This document shows, piece by piece, positions 52,759-64,000 of a stretch of DNA of 64,000 nucleotides; the first letter of the stretch is position 1; the number at the start of each line of letters is the position of its first letter. The notes under the pieces were generated by a model. The model searched no databases, had not been told where the DNA came from, and saw only the letters and a program-made list of their open reading frames with translations. The position numbers were made by a program, and so were the translations under genes. The stretch is from Roseateles depolymerans (lineage in GTDB: Bacteria > Pseudomonadota > Gammaproteobacteria > Burkholderiales > Burkholderiaceae_C), in contig NZ_QUMT01000004.1 in NCBI RefSeq assembly GCF_003387155.1, positions 186,001-250,000 of the forward strand. The letters run 5' to 3'.

Positions 52759-54030
52759 TCAAGGATAGAGTCCGCGTTCTTCGCGGGCTTGCAGCACGCG
52801 CGTGCAGGCCACGGTGAACGCAGCGGTGCGCAGCGGGATCTTGTGCTGTTCCGACGTATCCCAGATGCCCTTGAAGGCACCGATCAGGATCTTGTCCAGA
52901 CGCACATTGATCTCGTCTTCCGTCCAGAAGAAGGACGAGAAGTCCTGCACCCACTCGAAGTAGGACACCGTCACGCCGCCGGCATTGGCGATCACGTCCG
53001 GCACCACGATGATGCCGCGGTCCGCCAGCACGGCGTCGCCGTCCGGGGTGGTCGGGCCGTTGGCGCCTTCCAGCACCACACGGGTCTGCACACGCTTGGC
53101 ACGCTCCGCCGTGATCTGGCCTTCCAGCGCCGCCGGAATCAGCACGTCGGACTTCACGTCCCAGAACTGCTCGTTCTCGATGCGGTCGGCGCCCTTGAAG
53201 CCACCCACGCCGCCCGTCTGGGCCACATGGTCCAGCAGGCTGGTCATGTCCAGGCCCTTCTCGTTCAGGATGGTGCCGGTGTGGTCCTGCACGGCGACGA
53301 TCTTGGCGCCGTTGGCGGCAAACATCTTGGCCGCCACCGAGCCCACATTGCCGAAGCCCTGGACCGCCACGCGGGCGCCGTCCATTTCCACGCCCAGGCG
53401 ACGCATGGCTTCACGGCCCACGACGAACACGCCGCGGCCGGTGGCCGCCACACGGCCGAGCGAGCCGCCCAGCGGAATCGGCTTGCCGGTGACCACGCCG
53501 GTGGCGGTGGCGCCGACGTTCATCGAATACGTGTCCATCATCCAGGCCATGATCTGGCCGTTGGTGTTCACGTCCGGTGCGGGGATGTCCTGCGTCGGGC
53601 CGATGATGATGCCGATCTCGCTGGTGTAGCGGCGGGTGACCTTTTCCAGTTCCTTGGTCGACAGCAGCTTGGGGTCCAGGCGGATGCCGCCCTTGGCACC
53701 GCCATACGGCAGGTTGACGGCGGCGTTCTTGACCGTCATCCAGGCCGACAGGGCCATGACTTCTTCCAGCGTCACGTCCGGGTGATAGCGCACGCCGCCC
53801 TTGCCGGGGCCGCGGGTCAGGCTGTGCTGCACGCGGTAGCCTTCAAAGTGCGCGATGGTGCCGTTGTCCAGTTCGATGGGGATGTCCACGATCAGCGCGC
53901 GCTTGGGACGGCGCAGCGTTTCCACCCAGCGGGCCAGCTTGCCCAGGTAGGGCTCGACGGCGTCGATCTGCGACAGGTAGGTGCCCCAGGGACTGTTGCG
54001 CGTGGGCGAAACGAAAGACAGATTGGGCAT
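52759..54030 (-). CDS. gdhA: Glutamate dehydrogenase (Glu/Leu/Phe/Val family)
   Basis: Oxidative deamination of glutamate or its reverse, cytoplasmic, 423 residues. [26 protein letters not shown] begins the substrate domain. Catalytic Lys113 is in [10 protein letters not shown] and the loop [13 protein letters not shown] follows. The Rossmann [10 protein letters not shown] and the C-terminal [21 protein letters not shown] are intact. The length fits the short hexameric class. ATG 54030 has ACGGAGC about seven bases upstream. The region about 75-120 bases before it carries a TGCA-rich element similar to one near the fadD-like gene, so shared nitrogen/carbon control is possible. Confidence 0.96.
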   Translation of the reverse strand: MPNLSFVSPTRNSPWGTYLSQIDAVEPYLGKLARWVETLRRPKRALIVDIPIELDNGTIAHFEGYRVQHSLTRGPGKGGVRYHPDVTLEEVMALSAWMTVKNAAVNLPYGGAKGGIRLDPKLLSTKELEKVTRRYTSEIGIIIGPTQDIPAPDVNTNGQIMAWMMDTYSMNVGATATGVVTGKPIPLGGSLGRVAATGRGVFVVGREAMRRLGVEMDGARVAVQGFGNVGSVAAKMFAANGAKIVAVQDHTGTILNEKGLDMTSLLDHVAQTGGVGGFKGADRIENEQFWDVKSDVLIPAALEGQITAERAKRVQTRVVLEGANGPTTPDGDAVLADRGIIVVPDVIANAGGVTVSYFEWVQDFSSFFWTEDEINVRLDKILIGAFKGIWDTSEQHKIPLRTAAFTVACTRVLQAREERGLYP

Positions 54031-54362
54031 GAAATGCTCCGTAACTTTTCGGTGGCGCGAACGGTACCCTGAAGCCTCACCGGTTCGCCACGTCCGGCAA
54101 AGCCGCTTGCACATGCGGGCATGCACCCGATGCATAAGCCTGCAAGTTTGCCGCTGTGGCGTGAGGAACGCCAGCCTCTGTGGGGGGTGGGCGCCCTCCC
54201 GCTTGAGGGCGAATCGCCGCATGACCTGGGTCAGGAGGGGACGGTCAGGGTGTGGACGTTTTGAGACGCCCGACCCACGCGCCGGTCGTTGGCCGGCGAA
54301 CCTGGGCGAAACCTTGCCGTTTTGGGGGCGGCGCTGCGGGGCGGACCAGTAGGATCGGGGCC
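54031..54362. other. Divergent intergenic region between gdhA and the antiporter gene
   Basis: About 332 bp with no supported gene. It holds the gdhA ribosome binding site, a TGCA-rich symmetrical element (54106-54146) and GC-rich sequence next to the antiporter. Plus-strand frames open in this gap lack similarity. Confidence 0.5.
54106..54146. promoter_or_regulatory. TGCA-rich inverted element upstream of gdhA
   Basis: CTTGCA (54106) and TGCAAG (54141) form outer inverted arms. Inner TGCA cores at 54122 and 54131 give spacings of 14, 9 and 10, close to the 14, 10, 10, 10 of the array at 23724. GCGGG precedes ATGCACC in both. Confidence 0.45.
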
Positions 54363-56360
54363 ATGCTGACTGCCCTGGATCTGACCCTCGTCTACCTCAT
54401 CGCCGCTGTGCTGGGCGTGGTGGTCTGCCGTTCGCTCAAGCTGCCGCCCATTCTGGGCTACCTGGTGGTGGGGGTGGTGATCGGTCCCAATGCGCTCTCC
54501 CTGGCCAGCGATGTCCCCGGCGTGCAGCACCTGGCGGAATTCGGCGTGGTGTTCCTGATGTTCGCCATCGGCCTGGAATTCAACCTGCCCAAGCTGCACA
54601 GCATGCGTTCGCTGGTCTTCGGCCTGGGCCTGCTGCAGGTGGTGATCACCGTGGGCGGCACCATCCTGGGCAACGTCTTCCTGGAATGGGCCTTTGCCAT
54701 GGCCGGGCGCCACTGGGAGCTGGGCTGGCAGGGTGCGCTGGTGCTGGGGGCCGCCATGGCCATGAGTTCCACCGCCATCGTGGTGAAACTCATGGCCGAG
54801 CGGCTGGAACTGGAAAGCGAGCACGGACGCCGGGTGATCGGCGTGCTGCTGTTCCAGGACCTGGCCGTGGTGCCGCTGCTGGTGCTGATCCCGGCGCTGA
54901 GCGGCAGCGGCAGCGCCATGGCCCAGTCGCTGGGCTGGGCCGGCCTGAAGGCCGTGCTGCTGCTGACCCTGCTGCTGACCGGCGGCCAGCATGTGATGCG
55001 CCGCTGGCTGACGCTGGTGGCGCGGCGCAAGAGCCAGGAGCTCTTCATGCTCAACCTGCTGCTGGTCACCCTGGGCCTGGCCTGGCTAACCGAGCATGCG
55101 GGGTTGTCGCTGGCGCTGGGGGCGTTCGTGGCGGGCATGCTCATCGCCGAAACCGAATACCGCCACCAGGTGGAAACCGACATCCGCCCCTTCCACGATG
55201 TGCTGCTGGGGCTGTTCTTCATCACCATCGGCATGCGGCTGGACTGGCAGACCCTGGTCTACCAGTGGCCGCTGGTCATCGTGCTGACGCTGGTGCCCAC
55301 CTTCGCCAAGTTCGTGCTGGTGGCGGGTCTGGCCAAGCTGTTCAAGGCCCCCACCGGCGTGGCGCTGCGTACCGGCCTGTATCTGGCGCAAGCCGGTGAG
55401 TTCGGCTTCGTGCTGCTCACCCTGGGCGCCCAGCAGAACCTGATCGCAGCCCAATGGGTCAGCCCGGTGCTGGCGGCCATGGTCATGTCCATGCTGATGA
55501 CGCCGCTGGTGATCGAATACAGCGACCGCATCGTGATGAAGCTGTCGGCCAGCGACTGGCTGCTGCAGTCGGTGCAACTGACCACCATTGCCAAGAAGGC
55601 GATCAAGACCGACGCCCACGTCATCATCTGCGGCTATGGGCGCAGCGGGCAGAACCTGGCGCGGCTGCTGGAGGCCGAGGGCATCCCCTACATGGCCCTG
55701 GACCTGGATCCGGACCGCGTGCGCCAGGCCGCCGCCGCCGGCCAGAGCGTGGTCTTCGGCGATGCGGCGCGGCTGACGAGCCTGATCGCGGCCGGCCTGT
55801 CCCGCGCCAGCGCCCTGGTCATCAGCTATCACGACACGCCCTCCGCGCTGAAGGTGCTGCATGAGGTGCGCAGCCATGCGCCGCAGGTGCCGGTGGTGGT
55901 GCGCACCATTGACGACACCGACCTGGAAAAGCTGCGCGCCGCCGGCGCCACCGAAGTGGTGCCGGAAGCCATCGAGGGGTCGCTGATGCTGGCCAGTCAT
56001 GCGCTGGCCCTGGTGGGGGTGCCGATGCGGCGGGTGCTGCGCATCGCGCGCGACGCGCGGGACCGGCGTTATGGCCTGCTGCGCGGCTACTTCCATGGCC
56101 TGGACGACGACACCGGCGAAGACCGCGACCAGGCCCGGCTGCAGTCCATCTCCCTGCCCGCTGGCAGTGTGCTGAACGGCTGCAAGCTGGGGGATGTGGG
56201 GACGGTGGCCTGGGGGGTGAGCGTGATCTCGATCAAGCGCAGCAACGGCGCGGTGCTGGCGGCCGCCGAGGACGTGGTGCTGCATGGCGGCGACACGCTG
56301 GTGATTTCCGGGACGCCCGAAGCGCTGGCCCGCGCGGAACACGGGCTGCTGGTGGGCTGA
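54363..56360 (+). CDS. Monovalent cation:proton antiporter-2 (KefB/YbaL-like) with TrkA domains
   Basis: CPA2-family potassium/sodium:proton antiporter or efflux system, 665 residues. The first 400 residues are 12-13 helices starting [27 protein letters not shown], with the family's [13 protein letters not shown] TrkA-N (RCK) domain follows (about 415-530), with Rossmann motif [16 protein letters not shown] and LDLDPDRV. A TrkA-C domain (about 590-660) has GVSVISIKR and [13 protein letters not shown]. Nucleotide binding to TrkA-N probably gates transport. ATG 54363 is the family-consistent start. No KefF/KefG-type ancillary gene is nearby. Confidence 0.92.
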   Translation: MLTALDLTLVYLIAAVLGVVVCRSLKLPPILGYLVVGVVIGPNALSLASDVPGVQHLAEFGVVFLMFAIGLEFNLPKLHSMRSLVFGLGLLQVVITVGGTILGNVFLEWAFAMAGRHWELGWQGALVLGAAMAMSSTAIVVKLMAERLELESEHGRRVIGVLLFQDLAVVPLLVLIPALSGSGSAMAQSLGWAGLKAVLLLTLLLTGGQHVMRRWLTLVARRKSQELFMLNLLLVTLGLAWLTEHAGLSLALGAFVAGMLIAETEYRHQVETDIRPFHDVLLGLFFITIGMRLDWQTLVYQWPLVIVLTLVPTFAKFVLVAGLAKLFKAPTGVALRTGLYLAQAGEFGFVLLTLGAQQNLIAAQWVSPVLAAMVMSMLMTPLVIEYSDRIVMKLSASDWLLQSVQLTTIAKKAIKTDAHVIICGYGRSGQNLARLLEAEGIPYMALDLDPDRVRQAAAAGQSVVFGDAARLTSLIAAGLSRASALVISYHDTPSALKVLHEVRSHAPQVPVVVRTIDDTDLEKLRAAGATEVVPEAIEGSLMLASHALALVGVPMRRVLRIARDARDRRYGLLRGYFHGLDDDTGEDRDQARLQSISLPAGSVLNGCKLGDVGTVAWGVSVISIKRSNGAVLAAAEDVVLHGGDTLVISGTPEALARAEHGLLVG

Positions 56361-56423
56361 CCCGGCGCCAGGGCGGCGCGGAATCACCACGCTGCCGCCT
56401 GCGCGACAGAACGCGGGCAGGCA

Positions 56424-57179
56424 ATGCGCCACACTGGCTTCCCTATGTTGGACACGTTGCCCCGCAGCCCCCATCGCCGCCGCATCTACCTGATGCGCCA
56501 CGGTGCGGTCACCTACTTCGACGGCGCCACCGGCCGGCCCGTGCTGCCGGAGCAGGTACAGCTCAATGAGGACGGGGTGGCGCAGGCCCGGGCCGCGGGT
56601 GAGGTGTTTGCCCAGGCCGGTGTGCGGTTTGACCGTGTGATCGTCTCCGGCCTGCCCCGCACCGTGCAGACGGCCGAGTTGGTGCTGAACCAGGCCGGGC
56701 AGTCCTCGCTGCCGGTGCAGGTGTGGCCGGAGTGGCAGGAAATCCGCGGGGGTCGCCTGGGCGACATCCCGGACGACGCCCTGGTGAAGGCCTTCACCGG
56801 TCTGCAGCAAAGCCCGGTGGACGAAGACCAGCGCTTCCTCAACGGCGAGCGCATCGGCGACCTGCTGGACCGGGTCCTCGGCGGCGTCCAGCGGCTGCGG
56901 GCCGACCCCGATTGGGACTGCGCCCTCCTGGTGCTACACGGCGTGGTCAATGCAGCCCTGCTGTCCCATGCCGTCAGCGGCGGTCAGCGGCTGATGATGG
57001 GCAGCTGGGTCCAATCCCCGGCTTGCATCAATGTGCTGGACATGGGCCCCGGCCCGGCCGACTGGCTGCTGCGGGTCTGCAATTTCGCTCCGTTGCATCC
57101 GCTGCATGCGGATGAGCGGTCCACCACCATGGAAGCGCTGTTTGCCCAGTACCTGCGCTACCGTCAACAGCGCGCTTGA
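56424..57179 (+). CDS. Histidine phosphatase family protein
   Basis: Phosphoglycerate-mutase-like phosphatase, 251 residues. The phosphohistidine motif is LMRHGAV with His26; the second Arg is in [14 protein letters not shown], the Glu of the pocket is in WQEIRGG and the distal His in [13 protein letters not shown]. The substrate is not predictable. ATG 56424 is supported by GGGCAGG upstream; ATG 56445 is an alternative. It precedes the acyl-CoA dehydrogenase by 23 bases and is probably in one transcript with it. Confidence 0.88.
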   Translation: MRHTGFPMLDTLPRSPHRRRIYLMRHGAVTYFDGATGRPVLPEQVQLNEDGVAQARAAGEVFAQAGVRFDRVIVSGLPRTVQTAELVLNQAGQSSLPVQVWPEWQEIRGGRLGDIPDDALVKAFTGLQQSPVDEDQRFLNGERIGDLLDRVLGGVQRLRADPDWDCALLVLHGVVNAALLSHAVSGGQRLMMGSWVQSPACINVLDMGPGPADWLLRVCNFAPLHPLHADERSTTMEALFAQYLRYRQQRA

Positions 57180-57202
57180 GCGCCCTGCCTCCGGGAGGAT
57201 CC

Positions 57203-58464
<1,262 letters not shown>

Positions 58465-58692
58465 ACGGCTGATCGACCCATCGGCGGGGGGGCTTGCCCC
58501 CGGGGCCGCCGGGGGCGCATGTGGGGGCGTCGGTGTGGATTCGGTGTGGGTTCGCGCACACGTCGGTGAAATCGGGGACGCGCCAAACCCGCATGCAACA
58601 AGCTGTTTCGCGCCCACCCCCGTCAGGGGCGTACCGGAGCGTTCGACAGGTGGATACGATTCGTCCACCCTTGCGTTGCACTCCTCCCCGTC

Positions 58693-60183
58693 ATGACCCG
58701 TCTCGCCGAAGCCCGCCTCTGGCCCCTGCTCGCCTTCGCGCTGCTGGTGGGCCTGCAGGCGGCCATCCTGATGGTGGCGCTGGGGGGCTTGTCCGAGTTC
58801 CCGCGCTGGGAGCCGGTGGTGCCGTGGCTGGCGTTCGGCGCCCTGGCCTTCACCGTGCTGCTGGCGGTGGGCGTGATGGGCAGCCTGTCCCGCGCTCAGG
58901 AACGGGCGAAGCGGGCGCAGCGCACGCTGGAGGAGGCCATCGACGCCCTGCCCGCCAGCGTCGAGATCTTTGACCATGAGGACCGCCTGGTGGCCTACAA
59001 CCGGCGCCTGGTGGAAATCTATCCCCACATGCTGCGCGCCTTCGAGCGACGCGCCACCTTCGAGGACATGGTGCGGGAATCGCTCGAGCGCGGCGGCATT
59101 CCGGAGGCAAGAGGCCGGGAAGATGAATGGCTGCGCGAGCGTAAGGAAAGCCGCGGCCGCCAGACCGCGCCGCTGCTGCAGCGGGTGCATGACGACATGT
59201 GGCTGCGCATTTTCGAGAGCCGCACCCCTTCGGGCGGCATCGTGGGCGTGCGCATGGAGGTCACCGACCTCATCCATGAACAGCAGAGCCTGGCCGCCAG
59301 CCGGGCCCAGCTGCGGGCGACCATCGAGGCCGCCGTCAACGGCATCCTGACGCTGGATTCGGGCGGGCATGTGCTGGAGGTCAATCCCAGCACCGAGCAG
59401 CTCTTTGGGTTCAGCGCCACCGAGCTGCAGGGGGTGCACATCGGCATGCTGTTCGGCAGCACCGGGGACCTGATGCATCCACAGGAATTGCTGGGCGCTC
59501 CGCGTGAGCTGACGGCCCGTCACCGCAGCGGCGAGCGGCTGGCGCTGCAGCTCACCGTGGCGGAAGTCCGCACGGACACCATCCACCTGTATGTCTGCAT
59601 CGTCACGGATTTCACCGAGCGGCAACGGCAGGAGGAGCGACTGCGCCGCGCCAACGAACTGCTGGCCCGCCAATCCACCACCGATGGCCTGACCGGCGTG
59701 GGCAACCGGCGCCTGTTCGACCAGTTGCTGCAGCAGGAGTGGCTGCGGGGCACCCGGTCCGGGCGGTCGCTGGCGCTGGTGATGGTGGACATCGACCATT
59801 TCAAGCAATACAACGACCGTTATGGCCACGTCGCTGGCGACGACTGTCTGCGGCGGGTGGCCACGCTGCTGCGCAGCTGCGTGGCGCGGGGCAGCGAAGC
59901 GGTCTGCCGGTACGGCGGCGAGGAATTCGCCATGCTGCTGGTGGACACCGACCTGGCGGGTGCGCAGGTGGTGGCCCAGCGCTGCCTGGACAGCGTGCGG
60001 CTGGCGGCGATCGAGCATGAAGGCTCGCCGGTGCGGCGCTCGGTCAGCCTGTCGATCGGGGTGGCGACCTGCATTCCGGACCCGGCCACGCCGCCGCAGC
60101 GGCTGATCGAGGCGGCTGACCGGGCCTTGTATGACGCCAAGCAGAGTGGGCGCGCCCGGTTGATGTGCCAGCAGATCGCCTGA
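58693..60183 (+). CDS. Membrane PAS-GGDEF diguanylate cyclase
   Basis: Predicted cyclic di-GMP synthase, 496 residues. Two N-terminal helices (about 10-30 and 44-66), one PAS-like domain (about 80-195; [20 protein letters not shown]), a second PAS (about 208-325; [31 protein letters not shown]) and a GGDEF domain. The catalytic loop is RYGGEEF (408-412) and [18 protein letters not shown] is complete. The position of the inhibitory site reads RGSE, not RxxD, so product inhibition may be absent or weak, unlike the other three GGDEF proteins here. It lies upstream of apt. Confidence 0.92.
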   Translation: MTRLAEARLWPLLAFALLVGLQAAILMVALGGLSEFPRWEPVVPWLAFGALAFTVLLAVGVMGSLSRAQERAKRAQRTLEEAIDALPASVEIFDHEDRLVAYNRRLVEIYPHMLRAFERRATFEDMVRESLERGGIPEARGREDEWLRERKESRGRQTAPLLQRVHDDMWLRIFESRTPSGGIVGVRMEVTDLIHEQQSLAASRAQLRATIEAAVNGILTLDSGGHVLEVNPSTEQLFGFSATELQGVHIGMLFGSTGDLMHPQELLGAPRELTARHRSGERLALQLTVAEVRTDTIHLYVCIVTDFTERQRQEERLRRANELLARQSTTDGLTGVGNRRLFDQLLQQEWLRGTRSGRSLALVMVDIDHFKQYNDRYGHVAGDDCLRRVATLLRSCVARGSEAVCRYGGEEFAMLLVDTDLAGAQVVAQRCLDSVRLAAIEHEGSPVRRSVSLSIGVATCIPDPATPPQRLIEAADRALYDAKQSGRARLMCQQIA

Positions 60184-60208
60184 CCCCATCGGCGCGACAA
60201 TCACGCCC

Positions 60209-60751
60209 ATGCAAGACGCCATCGCCTTTCTCAAGCAGCAGATCCGCACCGTGCCCGACTGGCCGGAGCCGGGGGTGCAGTTTCGGGACATCACGCCGCT
60301 GCTGGCCAATCCACGCGCCTTCCGCGTGCTGATCGACCAGTTCGTGCACCGCTACTTCGACAGCCGCCCGGATGTCGTGGCGGGGCTGGATGCGCGCGGC
60401 TTCATCATCGGTTCGGTGCTGGCCTATGAGCTCAACATCGGGTTCGTGCCCATCCGCAAGAAGGGCAAGCTGCCCTTCACCACGGTGCAGGAAACCTATG
60501 AGCTGGAATATGGAAGCGCGACGGTGGAGATGCACACCGATGCGGTCAAGCCTGGCGACCGGGTGCTGCTGATCGACGACCTGATCGCCACCGGCGGCAC
60601 CATGCTGGCCGGAAAGCGGCTGCTGGAACGGCTGGGCGCGACTGTGATCGAAGGCGCGGTCATCGTGGACCTGCCGGAGCTGGGCGGCTCTGCGAAGATC
60701 CGGGAACAGGGGCTGCCGGTGTTTGCGCTGGTGGATTTCCAGGGGCACTGA
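60209..60751 (+). CDS. apt: Adenine phosphoribosyltransferase
   Basis: Purine salvage enzyme forming AMP from adenine and PRPP, 180 residues, cytoplasmic. [35 protein letters not shown] and [11 protein letters not shown] are standard Apt blocks; [17 protein letters not shown] is the PRPP-binding loop. Length and sequence are ordinary. It starts 25 bases after the PAS-GGDEF stop and may share its transcript. Convergent with mnmE. Confidence 0.97.
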   Translation: MQDAIAFLKQQIRTVPDWPEPGVQFRDITPLLANPRAFRVLIDQFVHRYFDSRPDVVAGLDARGFIIGSVLAYELNIGFVPIRKKGKLPFTTVQETYELEYGSATVEMHTDAVKPGDRVLLIDDLIATGGTMLAGKRLLERLGATVIEGAVIVDLPELGGSAKIREQGLPVFALVDFQGH

Positions 60752-60852
60752 GCCGCCCAGCGGGGTTCCATCGCGGGTGGCGCTCGACGGCTCGTGGAGA
60801 GCGTCAGCGATACGCCCTCGTCGTCAGCCAGGTCGTGCGAATGCGCGGTCCG

Positions 60853-62307
60853 TCACTTGCCGATGCAGAACCGGCTGAAGATCTCGCCCAGCAGGTCGTC
60901 CGCCGTGAAGGCGCCGGTGATCTCGCCCAGCGCGTCATGCGCCAGTCGCAGCTCCTCCGCCATCAGGTCCAGCGCGGCGGGTTCCTGCGCGGCCTGCTGC
61001 AAGGCCAGGTCCACATGCTCGCGGGTGCGGCGCAGGGCCTGCACGTGACGCTCGCGCGCAATGAACAAACCTTCCGGCACGGCATGCCAGCCGACCTGCT
61101 GGAGCAGGCGCTGCCGGAGCACGTCCAGGCCCGCGCCGGTTTTGGCGGAGAGCCGTAGAACGTCGGTGGTGGTGGGGGCACCCGTGGCAGCGGTGGCACC
61201 CGTGCTGTTGTCCCTCGGCGCGTCCACAGAGGTAGGTGCGGCGGCCCCCGCCTCACTGGGCGCCGACGCATCCGCCTTGTTGTAGACCTGCAGGATGCGC
61301 GCCGGTTCCACGCCGGACAAACGGCTGCGGATCTCCGCGTCCTCGCGCTCGTAATCCGCCTGACCCATGCGGGTCAGGTCGTGCAGGAACAGGACGACGT
61401 CGGCCTCGCGGATGGCGTCCCAGCTGCGGGCCACGCCAATGCGCTCGACCTCGTCGTCCGTGTCCCGCAAACCCGCCGTGTCGCTGATGTGCAGCGGCAC
61501 GCCTTCGATCTGAATGGTCTGGCTCAGCTTGTCGCGCGTCGTGCCCGGAATGGGCGTCACGATCGCCAGTTCCGCCCCCGCCAGTGCATTGAGCAGCGAG
61601 CTCTTGCCCACATTGGGCTGCCCCGCCAGCACGACCTTGATGCCTTCCCGCAGGATGGCCCCCTGGCGGCTGCGATCCAGCAGCGCATCCAGCCGCTCCA
61701 GCAGTCGCCGGAGTTTGCCCAGCGCATCGGCCTGCTGCAGGAAGTCGATCTCTTCCTCCGGGAAGTCCAGCGTCGCCTCCACCAGCATGCGCAGCTGGAT
61801 GAGCGCGTCGCGGAGCTGCCCCACCTCACCGCTGAGCGCCCCCGCCAGTGCCCGACCGGCGCTGCGTGCCGCCGCTTCCGTGCTGGCATCGATCAGGTCC
61901 GCCACCGCTTCCGCCTGGGCCAGGTCCAGCTTGCCGTTGAGGAAGGCGCGCCGGGTGAATTCGCCGGGCTCGGCCAGGCGGATGCGCAGGGCCGGGTCCG
62001 CCTCCAGGCAACGGGCCAGCAGCAGCTGCAGCACCACCGGACCACCGTGGGCCTGCAGCTCCAGCACATGCTCGCCGGTGTAGCTGTGGGGCGCCGGAAA
62101 CAGCAGGGCCAGGCCGTGATCGATGGCCTCGCCCTGCGCGCTGCGGAACGGGAGATAGGTGGCTTCGCGCGGCTTGAGGGGACGACCGCAGACGGCGGTC
62201 ACCAGCGCGGAAAGATCCTGGGGAGATGAGACTCGGACAATGCCCACCGCGCCTCGACCGGGCGCGGTGGCAATGGCGGCGATGGGGTCCTGGTGGCGCG
62301 ACAGCAT
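60853..62307 (-). CDS. mnmE: tRNA uridine-5-carboxymethylaminomethyl modification GTPase
   Basis: With MnmG it modifies U34 of several tRNAs. The 484-residue chain starts [27 protein letters not shown] at ATG 62307. The folate-binding N-domain, helical domain ([23 protein letters not shown]) and inserted G domain are present. G1 is [15 protein letters not shown]3 DTAGLRDT, G4 NKAD, and the C-terminal FCIGK carries the conserved Cys. Between NKAD and the next conserved block is an Ala/Thr/Pro-rich insert of about 35 residues, absent from E. coli MnmE. It lies downstream of yidC as in most proteobacteria, but the yidC terminator separates them. Confidence 0.97.
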   Translation of the reverse strand: MLSRHQDPIAAIATAPGRGAVGIVRVSSPQDLSALVTAVCGRPLKPREATYLPFRSAQGEAIDHGLALLFPAPHSYTGEHVLELQAHGGPVVLQLLLARCLEADPALRIRLAEPGEFTRRAFLNGKLDLAQAEAVADLIDASTEAAARSAGRALAGALSGEVGQLRDALIQLRMLVEATLDFPEEEIDFLQQADALGKLRRLLERLDALLDRSRQGAILREGIKVVLAGQPNVGKSSLLNALAGAELAIVTPIPGTTRDKLSQTIQIEGVPLHISDTAGLRDTDDEVERIGVARSWDAIREADVVLFLHDLTRMGQADYEREDAEIRSRLSGVEPARILQVYNKADASAPSEAGAAAPTSVDAPRDNSTGATAATGAPTTTDVLRLSAKTGAGLDVLRQRLLQQVGWHAVPEGLFIARERHVQALRRTREHVDLALQQAAQEPAALDLMAEELRLAHDALGEITGAFTADDLLGEIFSRFCIGK

Positions 62308-62460
62308 GGCTGCATTGTCTCCCACCGACCCTTCGAAGATGGCGCGGGGCAGGGCGGGTGGTGTTGCTCGTGCTTCACCACCGCGCACCTCCGGTTCCCT
62401 GGATTCCCGACCGAGGGAAGCGAGCCCCGCAAGAACGTATTAAGCGCCTGTGTGCGGACG

Positions 62461-62489
62461 AAAAAAAGCCCCCGTCCTGCGGGGGCTCC
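62461..62489 (-). terminator. Intrinsic terminator of yidC
   Basis: On the minus strand GAGCCCCCG-type arms (AGCCCCC / GGGGGCT, 62467-62473 and 62481-62487) form a hairpin followed by a run of seven U. It begins about 20 bases after the yidC stop at 62510. Confidence 0.92.
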
Positions 62490-62509
62490 GTGTGCACGCG
62501 CTTTCAGCG

Positions 62510-64000
62510 TTACTTGTTCACACCCAGCTGCTTGTTGATCATCCATTGCTGGACGATCGACAGCAGGTTGTTGACGGTGTAGTACAGCGTCAGACCGGCC
62601 GGGAAGAAGAAGAACATGACGCTGAAGGCGATCGGCATGATCCACATCATCTTGGCCTGCACCGGGTCGGTGGGCTGCGGGTTCAGCCACACCTGCAGCA
62701 GGCTGGTGGCCGTCATCAGCAGCGGCAGCGGGCCCAGCGGCACGTTCAGCCAGGGCAGCACGCCGAAGAAGGCATCCGGACGCGACAGGTCATGCACCCA
62801 CAAAATCCAGGGAGCGCCGCGCATTTCCACGCTGGACAGCAGCACCCAGTACAGCGCCAGGAACACCGGCATCTGCAGCAGGATGGGCAGGCACGAGCCC
62901 AGTGGATTGATCTTCTCTTCGCGGTAGAGACGCATCATTTCCTGCTGCTGCTGCTGCGGCTTGTCCTTGTAGCGCTCGCGCAGTTCCTGGATGCGGGGGT
63001 TGATGGCCTTCATCTTGGCCATGCTGCGGTAGGCCTTGGCATTCAGGCCGTAGAAGGCGATCTTCAGCAGCACCACCACGCCCACGATCGCCCAGCCCCA
63101 GTTGCCCAGGATCTTGTGCAGCTGGTCCATCAGCCAGAACAGCGGCTTGGCCAGGATGGTGAACATCCCGTAGTCCTTGACGCGTTCAAAACCGGGCGCC
63201 AGTTGCTCCAGGCGCTTTTCTTCCTGCGGACCCACGTACAGCAGGTTGTCCAGCTTGCCGGTGGCGCCGGGGGCAATGCTCGGGAAGGCGGTGACCATCG
63301 ACAGCGTCACCAGCTTGCTGGGCGACTCGCTCACGTCAAAGGCGCGCGGACCCGGCTCGTTGCGCAGCCAGGCGCCCACGAAATAGTGCTGCACCATGGC
63401 GATCCAGCCATCGTCCGCACGGCGTTCGTAGTCGGCCTTGTTGTCCTTGAGCTTGTCGAAGGGCACCTTCTGCATCTTGCCCTTGTCGGTATAGACCGTC
63501 GGGCCGGTGAAGGAGCTCGGGGCCATCGACGGACCGGTGTGCTCGACGTGGTCGTCACGAACCAGCCAGACCGACAGCTCCGGCGTCACCGGTGCGGTGC
63601 CGACGTTGGTGACTTCGTGCTGGACATCGATGGCGTAGTCGCCGCGCTTGAAGGTGTAGACCTTGGCCAGCTTCACGCCGCCCATGGCCGGAGACTCCAG
63701 ACGCACGGTGAGCTTGTCGGCGCCGTCCTTGAGCTCACGCGGACCATCGACCAGGCTCAGCACGGTCTGGTGGTTCGGTGCGCCCGCGACATTGCGCAAG
63801 GCGGTCTGGGCGCTGTATTGACGCAGCGGGTCCAGCACCACCACATGGCCGCTGGGGTCCTTCTCGTCCAGATGCTTGAGCAGTTCCACCCGCACGAGCG
63901 CGCCGCCGCGGGTGTCCACGGTGGCCTTGACGACGTCGGTCGTGATGGTCACCAGTTCACTCTTCACCGGCGCGGGAGCGGACGCAGCGTCTGCGGCCGC
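62510..64000 (-). CDS. yidC: Membrane protein insertase YidC (5' end beyond window)
   Basis: Inserts and folds inner-membrane proteins with or without SecYEG. About 497 codons are visible; the frame leaves the window at 64000 with a Pro/Ala-rich linker (ADAASAPAPVKSE), so the N-terminal transmembrane anchor and start codon are missing. The periplasmic domain (VVKATVDTRGGALVRVELL, LPELSVW-type blocks) is followed by the five conserved helices, including WGWAIVGVVVLLKIAFYGLNAKAYRSMAKMK, INPLGSCLPILLQMPVFLALYWVL and FPAGLTLYYTVNNLLSIVQQWMI. Normal downstream partner is mnmE, seen here. Confidence 0.97.
   Translation of the reverse strand, partial: AAADAASAPAPVKSELVTITTDVVKATVDTRGGALVRVELLKHLDEKDPSGHVVVLDPLRQYSAQTALRNVAGAPNHQTVLSLVDGPRELKDGADKLTVRLESPAMGGVKLAKVYTFKRGDYAIDVQHEVTNVGTAPVTPELSVWLVRDDHVEHTGPSMAPSSFTGPTVYTDKGKMQKVPFDKLKDNKADYERRADDGWIAMVQHYFVGAWLRNEPGPRAFDVSESPSKLVTLSMVTAFPSIAPGATGKLDNLLYVGPQEEKRLEQLAPGFERVKDYGMFTILAKPLFWLMDQLHKILGNWGWAIVGVVVLLKIAFYGLNAKAYRSMAKMKAINPRIQELRERYKDKPQQQQQEMMRLYREEKINPLGSCLPILLQMPVFLALYWVLLSSVEMRGAPWILWVHDLSRPDAFFGVLPWLNVPLGPLPLLMTATSLLQVWLNPQPTDPVQAKMMWIMPIAFSVMFFFFPAGLTLYYTVNNLLSIVQQWMINKQLGVNK

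Overview
The window is a 64 kb piece of a high-GC chromosome that reads as a betaproteobacterium of the order Burkholderiales, most likely near Roseateles/Mitsuaria/Rubrivivax. This is inferred from codon use, a DUF4148 protein, the kdsD-kdsC-lptC order, KgtP- and CreBCD-type genes and the intergenic repeat style; no rRNA gene is present to confirm it. Almost all of it is ordinary core and semi-core chromosome. I see no rRNA, tRNA, CRISPR array, prophage, integrase or insertion sequence.

Layout. 1-9.9 kb: three tandem family-5 solute-binding proteins on the minus strand, the first cut by the window edge, diverging from two permeases and a fused double ATPase; together one peptide/opine-type ABC importer with three receptors. 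10-17.3 kb: an NCS2 nucleobase permease, two translationally coupled TPR-GGDEF proteins and a SulP anion permease. 17.4-26.2 kb: KgtP, a DUF4148 exported protein, a LysR regulator, a DUF1232 membrane protein, a FadD-like acyl-CoA synthetase, TrpS with an unusual C-terminal module, and phosphatidylserine decarboxylase. This stretch carries a cluster of about 78-bp repeats, one of which supplies the end of the psd reading frame. 26.4-38.2 kb: TrhO, a divergent MurA-like enzyme, a pseudouridine synthase, a GGDEF protein, an HDOD protein, a TSUP permease, a SNF2 helicase, a small 53-residue protein, a thioredoxin-like protein and an M17 aminopeptidase. 38.2-44.4 kb: a minus-strand creB-creC-creD set followed by a GMC oxidoreductase, with a BtuF-like binding protein upstream. 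44.7-50.4 kb: a frameshifted glycine-rich RRM protein, an SDR enzyme, lptC-kdsC-kdsD and a QseC/QseB-PmrA-type two-component pair. 50.5-58.5 kb: a PAP2 phosphatase behind a striking four-fold CTTCAG array, a PfpI-like protein, a ribbon-helix-helix protein, GdhA, a KefB-like antiporter, a histidine phosphatase and a frameshifted acyl-CoA dehydrogenase. 58.7-64 kb: PAS-GGDEF, apt, mnmE and the start-truncated yidC; the last two normally sit in the rpmH-rnpA-yidD-yidC-mnmE cluster near oriC, so the origin probably lies just beyond the right edge.

The features most worth following are regulatory and structural: the polarised repeat cluster (19.3-25.3 kb), the CTTCAG array (50.5 kb), candidate CreB sites, a TGCA-rich motif shared by the fadD-like and gdhA upstream regions, and two single-base frameshifts in otherwise intact conserved genes that share a local sequence context and may be assembly errors. 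Four GGDEF proteins and one HDOD protein point to active cyclic-di-GMP signalling. I found no convincing novel multi-gene defence or biosynthetic system.
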